From: Bacteroidales bacterium
GTDB lineage: Bacteria > Bacteroidota > Bacteroidia > Bacteroidales > Muribaculaceae
Length of the DNA stretch: 6,038 nucleotides
NCBI GenBank assembly: GCA_004554255.1
Contig: SFNC01000113.1
Location: 1 to 6,038 of the forward strand
Reading direction: 5' to 3'
The position numbers and the translations under genes were made by a program. How positions within the stretch are numbered: position 1 is the stretch's first letter; every line of letters begins with the position of its first letter. Positions 1 through 6,038 of the stretch are shown in pieces. The notes under the pieces were generated by a model, which searched no databases, had not been told where the DNA came from, and worked only from the letters and a program-made list of their open reading frames with translations.

Positions 1-81
1 TGAGTTAAAAACAATACCGGCAAAATATTAGCACATTACCGCAAGGGCTAACGCCCTATAGGACAACTATATACCTATAAC

Positions 82-113
82 CACTGTCAAACTTGAGAAG
101 ATAGTGATTTTTT
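82..113 (+). terminator. Probable intrinsic terminator of a + strand gene lying left of the window
   Basis: CACTGTC (82-88) pairs with GATAGTG (100-106), giving seven base pairs with one G-T wobble around an 11-nt loop. The stem is followed by A and then a run of six T (108-113). A stem followed by a U-tract on the + strand is the layout of a rho-independent terminator reading rightwards. No gene body upstream is visible. A TGA at 1-3 and an open frame ending in TAG at 29-31 are both possible ends of such a gene, but they cannot be told apart here. The remainder of 1-81 shows nothing else that I can support. The stem is modest in GC, so this is a fair rather than a strong call. Confidence 0.5.
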
Positions 114-118
114 CTTAA

Positions 119-153
119 ATACCCAAAAAATTAGATTTTTATTTTTTGGGTAT
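119..153 (-). terminator. Perfect 13-bp inverted repeat over the protease stop codon, possible terminator
   Basis: ATACCCAAAAAAT (119-131) is the exact reverse complement of ATTTTTTGGGTAT (141-153), with a 9-nt loop. On the minus strand the first arm lies inside the last codons of the protease (Y-T-Q-K-I), and the stop codon (133-131) is at the loop/second-arm junction. The RNA hairpin would therefore form only after the ribosome leaves. The sequence after it on the minus strand has only a short T run, so it may act as a 3'-end stabilising hairpin rather than a classical terminator. It sits next to the + strand terminator at 82-113, as expected between convergent genes. Confidence 0.45.
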
Positions 154-2227
154 AACCCTGTGAAACAATAATATAAACTCCGCGTGGCAAGGGCCGGGCG
201 GCGTCGGTGACGCGTCCCTGCATGTTGTATGCCGAGAAAGGAACGGGTTGCGAGCCGAGTGTGACGCTTATGCTGTGGTCGGGATTTACACTGATAACCA
301 GCGGGTTGGCGACATTTTCTATACCGGCACGATCAATGGCCATACGTAGGCCGGCGGCGGCGTCAAGAGCCCCGGCGGCGCCCCAGTGCGGGTCGGAGAT
401 GTCCGCGAAGTCGCGTCGAGCCGAGGCTTGGGCTATATCCCTGATTTCGTGGACGTTGAGCGTTGGATTCGCCTGAAGCCAGAGTGCGAACACCCCGGCG
501 GCCATCGGCGCGGCCATTGAGGTGCCGCATTGCCCGCCCCAATAGTGCTTGCGGCTGTCAATGGTTTCGTAGAACGAAGTCCATGGATACGGCTCTATAT
601 CAGTGTTTTCTATGCACATGGTGCTCAGGGCCGAGATTACATAATTGCCCGGTGCGCAGATGTCGGGGAGCTTGCGGCCGTCACGCAGTGTCGCGTATGA
701 CGAGAAGGCGGTGTGCGTCTCTGTGCCGAAGTTGAAAGTGTGTTCTCCGCCGCCCAAAAGCGGGATGGTGTTGCGGGTGTTCCAGCTGCCGATGCTTATG
801 GTGTTGGAATTGCAGCACATGTTGTTGATTGATGCATCGGCATTGCCGTGCACCGAGCCGGGGATGAAGTCCATGAGCGCGAGTCCCGAGCCGGTGTAAA
901 TGTCCATTTCCGTTCCGGCTGCGCCACGCACTATAAATCCCAGGTTGTAAAGCGAGAATTGCTGGCCGGGGACGTATTCCGTGGGGTTGATGTTCAGGCT
1001 CATGGAATAGCAGAAACGGTTGTTTTCAGAGTTGACTCCCCAGGCGAGATTCACATAGTTGTCGGCGGGAAAATACTTGTTCCATCCGTCATCGGACATG
1101 TCTATCATCATTGTTCCGGCAGCGGTGGCGGCCTCTGCGGGATTTATCCACTCCGATCTGTGTACGATGGTATGGTTCTGCTTTTCGCAGACAACGAGCT
1201 GTAGCTCCAGAGGCCGGCTGTCGGCGCTCCATATATCGGCGTTTCCCAGGATGTTGAATCCGGTCCAGCTGATGGCATCGAAAAATGATGTTACGGTGGG
1301 TTTGTCGGCGGTGAAAGTGTGCGAGAGTGATTGCCGGCTGTCGCCGCTGTTGCCTGAGGAAAATACTATTATCGCCTCCTGTCCCAGCAGGTCCAGGTAT
1401 CTGTTGGTGAGGTCGGTACCGTCGTGAGGTCCGGTATGGGAGCTCATGGACAGATTCACGACAGCCGGCTTGTTCTGCAGTCGGGCGTATGCGATAACGT
1501 CCTCAATTCCGCAGAGGAGCGCCATGGTGGACGTCTCGCTCACTGTCGCGACGATCTCGGCGCCGGGAGCAGCGCCATAAAAGGCATTGCCCTTGTATCC
1601 GCCGGCCATGATGTTCGCCACATGGGTCGCGTGGAGCTCGTCGTTGCGCTCGCATTTCAGGTCGCCGCCGTTGTCAAAGGTCGTGCCGGGTGCGTATACA
1701 GACCGTATGGCATTAAAGTCGCGGTAGGTCACCATCATGGGCACGCGGCCCTTGAACGCCACATGTCCGGGGTCAAATCCCACGTCGCAGAATCCGGTTA
1801 CGACGCCACTGCCGTCGTAGCCCGGGATGTCGGGGGCTGAGCCGTTGTGCACGGCATCTACACCGCTGAAACTCCGGGACTTGTCCAGCGAGCATGCGGC
1901 AGTGCGCATCAGCTCGGCGTTGTTAATGTAGCGGCTGTTGTCCAGCAATTCCACATTGTCCTGCGGGATGCAGCACAGCGCCATGTCGGCGCGGGTGTAG
2001 AAGACAACGCCGCCAATGCTGTTTATGTACTCAAGGCCGCCGTCGGGATTGAAACGGAGCAGGGTGGGGTAGTACAAAGTGCTCCCGGAATTGTTCCCGC
2101 GCGCGCGAATCTTATTATAATGCTTTTTTTGCTCAGCGAGAGTGAGTGCGGAGCGAGTATCAAAGACCGATGCCGCGGCGCAGGCCGATGCCATGGTAAC
2201 GGTGAGGAGTAACAATAGTTTCTTCAT
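131..2227 (-). CDS. Secreted subtilisin-like (S8 family) serine protease with T9SS-type C-terminal sorting tail
   Basis: This is a complete 698-residue S8 serine endopeptidase, predicted to act outside the cytoplasm. Residues 1-20 are a signal peptide (MKK, then a leucine-rich core). Cleavage near A13-S-A-C16 could be by signal peptidase I, or by signal peptidase II at C16 as a weak lipobox. Residues about 60-108 resemble an I9-type inhibitory propeptide. The catalytic domain runs from about 125 to 630: Asp148 in FCDVGFD, His199 in HATHVA, oxyanion Asn293 in SSGNSGD, and Ser570 in CGTSMAAP. About 277 residues separate Asn293 from Ser570, against roughly 65 in simple subtilisins, so there is a large insertion (about 300-480), perhaps a jelly roll as in CspB-like or C5a-peptidase-like relatives. 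Residues about 636-698 end in LPRGVYIIV and then QKIKI, the pattern of a type A T9SS (Por_Secre_tail) domain. Fourteen cysteines is many for this family. The start is fixed by the signal peptide; there is no Shine-Dalgarno, and a -7 promoter box lies 4 nt upstream. It is transcribed away from the glucosaminidase gene. The substrate is unknown. The family call is secure and the export route is inferred. Confidence 0.95.
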   Translation of the reverse strand: MKKLLLLLTVTMASACAAASVFDTRSALTLAEQKKHYNKIRARGNNSGSTLYYPTLLRFNPDGGLEYINSIGGVVFYTRADMALCCIPQDNVELLDNSRYINNAELMRTAACSLDKSRSFSGVDAVHNGSAPDIPGYDGSGVVTGFCDVGFDPGHVAFKGRVPMMVTYRDFNAIRSVYAPGTTFDNGGDLKCERNDELHATHVANIMAGGYKGNAFYGAAPGAEIVATVSETSTMALLCGIEDVIAYARLQNKPAVVNLSMSSHTGPHDGTDLTNRYLDLLGQEAIIVFSSGNSGDSRQSLSHTFTADKPTVTSFFDAISWTGFNILGNADIWSADSRPLELQLVVCEKQNHTIVHRSEWINPAEAATAAGTMMIDMSDDGWNKYFPADNYVNLAWGVNSENNRFCYSMSLNINPTEYVPGQQFSLYNLGFIVRGAAGTEMDIYTGSGLALMDFIPGSVHGNADASINNMCCNSNTISIGSWNTRNTIPLLGGGEHTFNFGTETHTAFSSYATLRDGRKLPDICAPGNYVISALSTMCIENTDIEPYPWTSFYETIDSRKHYWGGQCGTSMAAPMAAGVFALWLQANPTLNVHEIRDIAQASARRDFADISDPHWGAAGALDAAAGLRMAIDRAGIENVANPLVISVNPDHSISVTLGSQPVPFSAYNMQGRVTDAARPLPRGVYIIVSQGYTQKIKI

Positions 2228-2231
2228 ACGA

Positions 2232-2239
2232 CAAAGATA
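2232..2239 (-). promoter_or_regulatory. Bacteroidota -7 promoter element of the protease gene
   Basis: Read on the minus strand this is TATCTTTG, an exact match to the Bacteroidota primary sigma factor element TAnnTTTG. It ends only 4 nt before the protease ATG (2227-2225), so transcription should begin at or within a few bases of the start codon. No clear -33 TTTG is seen 17-23 bp upstream, and no other TAnnTTTG occurs on this strand in the intergenic region. The exact match and its uniqueness favour it; the missing -33 box and the very short leader are reasons for caution. Confidence 0.55.
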
Positions 2240-2396
2240 ATTAAAATAAATGAATATTTGGGCGGAAAAGGTAATGATTATTGCGTCAAGTACCGAATTT
2301 TATGATTGATTTACAATTGTGGAGTGCGCGTTTTGGTTAAAGTGGTATAATTTTAGGCGGTTAAGTTAAATACTTTACAATTTTATTGAAAAAATC

Positions 2397-2427
2397 TTTA
2401 TTATTTTAAGATTAATTACTATCTTTG
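2397..2427 (+). promoter_or_regulatory. Bacteroidota-type promoter for the glucosaminidase gene
   Basis: TATCTTTG at 2420-2427 matches the -7 consensus TAnnTTTG exactly. TTTA at 2397-2400 matches three of four bases of the -33 TTTG, at a normal 19-bp spacing. The surrounding DNA is very AT-rich. Transcription is predicted to begin around 2431-2434, giving a leader of about 105 nt before the ATG at 2538. This is the best rightward promoter in the intergenic region. Confidence 0.65.
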
Positions 2428-2537
2428 TGCCATATTACGCTTAAAATGTAATAACAATTAATCACTATTTATAAAACATTATCGAACAATTAATCCAGAT
2501 TTATGACCGCCCTACGGGGTCCCAATCTTCTTTCTTA
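2428..2537 (+). promoter_or_regulatory. Structured 5' leader of the glucosaminidase gene
   Basis: The predicted leader is about 105 nt and AT-rich, and holds two small inverted repeats. TATTAC (2433-2438) pairs with GTAATA (2448-2453) near the predicted 5' end, a weak stem that could protect the transcript. The second is GACC-G-CC (2505-2511) with GGGGTC (2516-2521): six pairs with a one-base bulge and a CTAC loop, followed by a pyrimidine-rich stretch (CTTCTTTCTT, 2527-2536) directly before the main start. There is no Shine-Dalgarno sequence. I do not recognise a known riboswitch fold. The rest of the 310-bp intergenic region (2240-2396) shows no gene and no clear repeat. Confidence 0.4.
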
Positions 2538-2538
2538 A
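2503..2538 (+). CDS. Possible 11-codon leader peptide overlapping the glucosaminidase start
   Basis: An ATG at 2503 opens an 11-codon frame (MTALRGPNLLS) whose TAA (2536-2538) overlaps the ATG at 2538-2540 as TAATG. Stop-start overlap of this kind is typical of translational coupling, where a terminating ribosome restarts on the next gene. The frame also runs through the hairpin at 2505-2521, so its translation would melt that stem. Upstream of its ATG is an AT-rich stretch (AATTAATCC...), the usual initiation context in Bacteroidota, whereas the main start is preceded by pyrimidines. No protein evidence exists here and such a short frame can arise by chance. Confidence 0.3.
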   Translation: MTALRGPNLLS

Positions 2539-5500
2539 TGTCAATGAAAAAACTATTTACCCTCCTGGCATTGGTCTTTTTGACCGGAGCGACCGCACAG
2601 GCTGCCACGCCAATCTTAGCAAAACCGGTTGCCTCGACAGACCGTATGTATCAGTATGTCAAGGCTAAGGGCTGCGGATCGTCGTTTACATACGAGATTG
2701 CCCAGAACTTCCACGACATTGGCGCAAAATGGGGTGTCCGCGGTGACATCGCGTTGTGTCAGTCGTGTATTGAGACCGGATGGTTCAAATACACCGGCGG
2801 AACAGCGGTGACACCCTCCGACCACAACTATTGCGGTCTCGGCGTTACCGTAAAAGGTCAAAAAGGCTGTATCTTCGGCTCTATATATGAGGGCGTTAGC
2901 GCGCAGCTGCAGCACCTGTGGTCATACGCTACAACGGCGGACCTTCCTTCCGGATGGACTAAAGTAGACCCGCGCTTCGCTCACGGCCGCCGCGGATGGG
3001 CTCCCAACTGGGAAAACCTCGGTAGCGGAAACTGGGCATCGGCAAGCGGATACGGTAACTCCATTATGTCTGTTTACAATGAGATGATGGCCTTCAAGAT
3101 GGCCAACCCCAAAATCACACTGTCCCAGACAGACATCACTTTCACAGTGCAGCAGAACGCCTCCTCGCCGATGAAGACGGTGACCGTCAAGGGCGAGAAC
3201 CTTGGTTCTGCAATTCAGATGGTGTCCAATACCTCGGTGCTGAAGTACAACACTGCCGGCTGGAACGAGTATTCGGGCGGTCAGATCAACATCAGTGTTG
3301 ACACAAGCAAGAATCCCGGAACATACAACGGTGGCTATATCCGCGTATACTCAGGCGACACCAGCGTGAAAATCAATGTCACAGTGGTGATTCTCGGCCC
3401 TCCCTCCATCACAGTAAGCCCCTCGTCCATTAACTTCGAGGCCACTCAGGGCGATGCCAAGAAAACAGCAACTATCAGCGTAAAAGGCTCAAGCCTTGAT
3501 CGTGATATGACATTCGCATCCAACACGTCGGTGTTCAGCGTAGCTGCCGGCTCAAACTGGAATGCACGCACCGGCGGTGACCTTATCGTAACCCTGGATA
3601 CATCAAAGAATCCCGCCACTTACGAGGGCTATATCGCTGTCCAGGCCGGTGACCTCCGTAAGCAGGTGTCTGTAAAGGCGGTTATTCACTCAGCTGCCGC
3701 TCCCGAACCTTCCATCACCGCAAATGCGGCTTCGGTTTCTCTTACAGCAAAGAAAGGTGCTACTCCTCCCACCACTTCGGTTACAGTGACAGCAAAGAAT
3801 CTGTCGCGTGACATGTCATACAACTGCTCGTCATCGGCGTTCACCATCGAGGCAATGCCCAACTGGAACGCACGCACCGGCGGTACTCTCAACGTGACAC
3901 TTAATACCGCAAAAGACCCCGGCACATACACCGGCATCCTGGCTGTTGCAGCCGACACCCGCCTGGAGATCGCTCTTACCGGTAACGTTACCGACGAAGG
4001 CGGTCAAACTCCTCCCGCTGTCGTAGACCCCACATTCTCGGTTTCGCCCACCTCTGTAAGCCTCAAGGCAAAACAGGGTGACTCTAATCCCACTGCCAAT
4101 GTAGTGGTAAAAGCTACAGACCAGACATCAGATATTAAATATGTTGTGGATGGCAACGGCTTCACCGTGACTCCCGCATCGGGATGGAATGCCCGCACCG
4201 GCGGTACCCTTGTTGTGACTTTCGATGCCACAAGCACCCCCGGAAATTACACCGGCTCGCTGTCGCTGTCAACAAATGCAAGTCAGGCAAACGTAAGCCT
4301 GGCGGCAACAATACAGGCAGCAAATGATCCGGTGGAGATTCCTGCTCTGGACTTCCAGGAAGTATGGAACATCAGTGAGGCCAAGAACGGGTCGTTCGCT
4401 TATGGCTTCCGTACTTTCGACCACGCCGATGGCAAACTGTACTGCACAGTAGCCTCAGCCAAGCCCGAAAATGCAAAAATTGTTGTTCTGGACGCCCGAA
4501 CAGGTAAAGAGCTCAAGACTCTCAACAACGGCGATGCTGTTACCGAAAGCACCCTTGCTCTCTGCGACGTCGCTGTTCTCAACGGCAAAATCTACTCATC
4601 CAATATCGCGACTGTAGGTAATGAACTCCGCGTTTATGTATGGGATAACGACAATGCTACCGCACGTCTGTTCATGACTGCCACAGTGCCTAATGAGGTT
4701 GCTCGTCTTGGCGACTGCATCTCAGTGGCATACAGCGGTGATGAGGACAACAGCGTATGGGTGTCGTTTGCCAACGACAATAACTCGATGGTAAGAATTG
4801 TAGAATACAAGGTTACCGGCGAATACGGCCAGTCCGGCTACAAGGTTGAGCAGAAAATTACTAATGCTACCAAGGAAGACGGTACCACCTCTCTGACTAC
4901 AAACCTGTCAACTCGCGTTCGTCGCTCGTTCGACGGCTACTTCATTGACGGTAAATATTGTCTGCCCTCATACCTGAACACATCAGGCGTACTGAAATAC
5001 TCAATGGCCGGCGAAGGCTGCCAGTGGGGTAATGACTTTGAAACCTTCCCCTACGACGGCAAGGAATACATGATGGTATTCACATTCCTGAATAACAGTG
5101 AGAACTATTCCGGCGGTATCATGCGTCTCTACGATGTTACCAATGGTTGGGCCGATGCCGCAGCTGTTGCCAACGGTGATTATCCCAAGGGCGGTCTCGG
5201 TTCTACCCGCAACATGAACACCACCGGTGCTCTTCGTGTAAACCGCGTCAGCGACGGCTGTGTGGAAGCCTGGATATTAAGCGCGACACAGGGTATGGCT
5301 TATTACCGTTCGGGCGACTTGAACTGGGGCGAGGGCTCTTCATCTCAGACTCCCATGCTGGGTGTAAGCACCACATCACAGAGCTTTGAGGCTACTGTGA
5401 ATGCCAGCTCTAAAGCTACAATACACGTTGATGCACAGAATCTGAAAGGCAACATCTCGCTTTATATTGAAGGCAGCGACGCTGCAATGTTCTCAGTGAC

Positions 5501-6038
5501 ACCCACCACACTCATCGGCGCAGGTAATGCAACCATCAGCTATCATCCCAGCGCAACCGGTAGCCATACTGCAACACTGGTTATCACCTCTAAGGATGCA
5601 CAGAGTGTAGAAGTATCACTTTCCGGAACAGCGAAGCCTGAACAGCCCACCGTAACCTACGACGACGAGGTAGGTACCCTCACCGAGAAATGGCTCTACT
5701 CAGTTGCCAAGGGCAACCTCGCCCAGGCTCCCTGGTTCAGCAAGGACGCTGCTCCCTTCACCCGCCACATGGCCGTGAAGGGCAATGACCTCTACGTCCT
5801 CAACGGCGGCACATACAGCATCTTACCCGTTATAACCATCCTTAATGCCGAGAACGGTACCAAGAAAGGCGAACTCTCTAACGCTAACATGACAACCGGT
5901 GGTCAGGTTGGCGTTGCCAATGCAATCGGCATTATCGGTAACGACCTGTACGTGGTTAACCACATTACCGGTACCACCCACAACTTCCGCATCTACAAGT
6001 ACACCAACGCCCAGGGCGAACCCGCACTTGTTCTTGAC
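2538..6038 (+). CDS. Secreted multi-domain glucosaminidase (GH73-like) with Ig-like repeats and beta-propeller-like domains; 3' end outside window
   Basis: An open frame of 1167 codons that is still open at the window edge. Residues 1-22 are a signal peptide (MKKLFTLLALVFLTG core, cleavage near AQA22). Residues about 36-185 match the glucosaminidase domain (Pfam Glucosaminidase, GH73-like): probable catalytic Glu79 in CIETGW, the HNYCGLG motif at 96-102, EGVSAQLQHL at 118-127, and VDPRF at 143-147. Enzymes of this fold cleave N-acetylglucosaminyl bonds in peptidoglycan; the frequent label mannosyl-glycoprotein endo-beta-N-acetylglucosaminidase is usually a naming artefact. Next come four Ig/ASH-like repeats of about 90 residues (192-592), a propeller-like domain (about 604-932) with recurring DGKxY motifs, a fifth Ig-like domain (942-1032), and the start of a second propeller-like domain (1046 on). 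The start could be 2538 or the in-frame ATG at 2544. The first overlaps the leader frame; the second gives a more typical MKK signal peptide. The nearest in-frame upstream stop is at 2472. No anchor or sorting tail is visible, as the C-terminus is missing. The catalytic domain call is firm; the role of the rest is inferred. Confidence 0.9.
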   Translation, partial: MSMKKLFTLLALVFLTGATAQAATPILAKPVASTDRMYQYVKAKGCGSSFTYEIAQNFHDIGAKWGVRGDIALCQSCIETGWFKYTGGTAVTPSDHNYCGLGVTVKGQKGCIFGSIYEGVSAQLQHLWSYATTADLPSGWTKVDPRFAHGRRGWAPNWENLGSGNWASASGYGNSIMSVYNEMMAFKMANPKITLSQTDITFTVQQNASSPMKTVTVKGENLGSAIQMVSNTSVLKYNTAGWNEYSGGQINISVDTSKNPGTYNGGYIRVYSGDTSVKINVTVVILGPPSITVSPSSINFEATQGDAKKTATISVKGSSLDRDMTFASNTSVFSVAAGSNWNARTGGDLIVTLDTSKNPATYEGYIAVQAGDLRKQVSVKAVIHSAAAPEPSITANAASVSLTAKKGATPPTTSVTVTAKNLSRDMSYNCSSSAFTIEAMPNWNARTGGTLNVTLNTAKDPGTYTGILAVAADTRLEIALTGNVTDEGGQTPPAVVDPTFSVSPTSVSLKAKQGDSNPTANVVVKATDQTSDIKYVVDGNGFTVTPASGWNARTGGTLVVTFDATSTPGNYTGSLSLSTNASQANVSLAATIQAANDPVEIPALDFQEVWNISEAKNGSFAYGFRTFDHADGKLYCTVASAKPENAKIVVLDARTGKELKTLNNGDAVTESTLALCDVAVLNGKIYSSNIATVGNELRVYVWDNDNATARLFMTATVPNEVARLGDCISVAYSGDEDNSVWVSFANDNNSMVRIVEYKVTGEYGQSGYKVEQKITNATKEDGTTSLTTNLSTRVRRSFDGYFIDGKYCLPSYLNTSGVLKYSMAGEGCQWGNDFETFPYDGKEYMMVFTFLNNSENYSGGIMRLYDVTNGWADAAAVANGDYPKGGLGSTRNMNTTGALRVNRVSDGCVEAWILSATQGMAYYRSGDLNWGEGSSSQTPMLGVSTTSQSFEATVNASSKATIHVDAQNLKGNISLYIEGSDAAMFSVTPTTLIGAGNATISYHPSATGSHTATLVITSKDAQSVEVSLSGTAKPEQPTVTYDDEVGTLTEKWLYSVAKGNLAQAPWFSKDAAPFTRHMAVKGNDLYVLNGGTYSILPVITILNAENGTKKGELSNANMTTGGQVGVANAIGIIGNDLYVVNHITGTTHNFRIYKYTNAQGEPALVLD
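3111..4313 (+). repeat. Four tandem Ig/ASH-like beta-sandwich repeats inside the glucosaminidase
   Basis: Units lie at about residues 192-286, 291-383, 392-483 and 499-592. Each begins with a strand such as ITVSPSSINF, then a TVTVKGENL-like strand, then WNARTGG (W341, W443, W550; first unit W242 as WNEYSGG), then a DTSKNPGTY-G turn and a closing beta strand. The pattern resembles ASH/HYDIN-type Ig folds used as spacers or binding modules. At the DNA level the WNARTGG codons (3558-3578, 3864-3884, 4185-4205) differ from one another at only one or two positions. Unit 1 is the most diverged. A fifth, more distant Ig-like domain at residues 942-1032 (5361-5633) lacks the tryptophan motif. Confidence 0.8.
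4347..5333 (+). repeat. First copy of a duplicated beta-propeller-like domain
   Basis: Residues about 604-932 of the glucosaminidase protein. Short strands recur around DGKLY (631), NGKIY (682), DGKYC (804) and DGKEY (840), with VVLDARTGKEL (649-659) between the first two. This layout is typical of propeller blades in which a small hydrophobic strand follows a glycine turn. I do not recognise a named family with certainty. It probably binds a ligand or partner rather than catalysing, since no obvious active-site cluster is seen. The same module restarts at 5673, after an Ig-like spacer. Confidence 0.55.
5673..6038 (+). repeat. Second, truncated copy of the propeller-like domain
   Basis: Residues 1046-1167 repeat the beginning of the domain at 604-932. 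EKW at 1050-1052 matches EVW at 608-610; DLY at 1084-1086 matches KLY at 633-635; ILNAENG at 1101-1107 matches VLDARTG at 650-656; and GNDLY at 1134-1138 matches NGKIY at 682-686. The Tyr-to-Leu spacing is 16 residues in both copies, and the following spacing is 35 against 36, so the register is held. The window cuts this copy; if it is as long as the first, at least about 200 more residues follow. Confidence 0.6.

Noticed and set aside
1..31. Possible tail of an upstream + strand gene (frame ending in TAG at 29-31, or TGA at 1-3)
   Set aside because: Ten codons or fewer are visible, so neither reading can be supported; it is noted only with the terminator at 82-113.
44..57. AGGGC-TAAC-GCCCT hairpin
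   Set aside because: Only five base pairs, with no T run on either side, so it is not convincing as a terminator or regulatory site.
207..2212. A chain of open frames of 84-138 codons on the + strand opposite the protease
   Set aside because: They overlap one another, show no recognisable domain, and lie antisense to a complete, well-supported protease. They are explained by its GC-rich codon use.
2332..2355. A second rightward promoter (TTTG at 2332 and TATAATTTTA at 2346)
   Set aside because: The spacing between the boxes is about 12 bp, far too short for the Bacteroidota promoter; the boxes at 2397-2427 fit much better.
3111..4313. Repeats considered as a CRISPR array or DNA-level tandem repeat
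   Set aside because: The period is about 300 bp, the units are all in frame and diverged, and conservation is at the protein level; they are protein domains.
2616..4588. Small open frames within the glucosaminidase gene (minus strand at 2616-2915, 3686-3958, 4004-4237, 4400-4588; + strand at 2629-2811)
   Set aside because: All lie inside the long + strand frame, whose translation has clear domains and repeats; none has its own promoter or recognisable motif.

Overview
The window looks like chromosomal DNA from a Bacteroidota species, most likely order Bacteroidales and possibly a gut Muribaculaceae-type organism. Three things suggest this. Both genes are preceded by the Bacteroidota -7 promoter element TAnnTTTG (TATCTTTG in both cases). 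Neither start has a Shine-Dalgarno sequence. The protease ends in what looks like a type IX secretion (T9SS) C-terminal sorting domain. The family assignment is inference; no marker gene is present. Coding DNA is moderately GC-rich and the intergenic DNA is strongly AT-rich.

Layout: positions 1-118 hold no gene but contain a plausible rightward intrinsic terminator (82-113), probably serving a + strand gene that ends at or left of the window edge. Positions 131-2227 on the minus strand encode a complete 698-residue secreted subtilisin-like (S8) serine protease. It has a signal peptide, an I9-like propeptide, an intact Asp148/His199/Ser570 triad, a large insertion in the catalytic domain and a T9SS-like tail. 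A perfect 13-bp inverted repeat spans its stop codon. Positions 2228-2537 are a 310-bp divergent intergenic region. The protease -7 element lies only 4 nt from its ATG, so its mRNA is probably leaderless. The rightward promoter leaves a leader of about 105 nt that contains a small hairpin and an 11-codon upstream ORF overlapping the next start codon as TAATG.

Positions 2538-6038 on the + strand hold a very long gene that runs off the window. Its first 1167 residues are a signal peptide, a GH73-type glucosaminidase (peptidoglycan hydrolase) domain, four tandem Ig/ASH-like beta-sandwich repeats sharing a WNxRTGG-type motif, a beta-propeller-like domain, a fifth Ig-like domain, and the start of a second copy of the propeller-like domain.

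Both products are predicted to leave the cytoplasm: one cuts protein, the other is built like a multi-domain cell-wall or glycan hydrolase. They are transcribed divergently from one intergenic region. The sequence does not show whether they act together. The items most worth a second look are the glucosaminidase/Ig/double-propeller architecture, the coupled upstream ORF, and the near-leaderless protease promoter.
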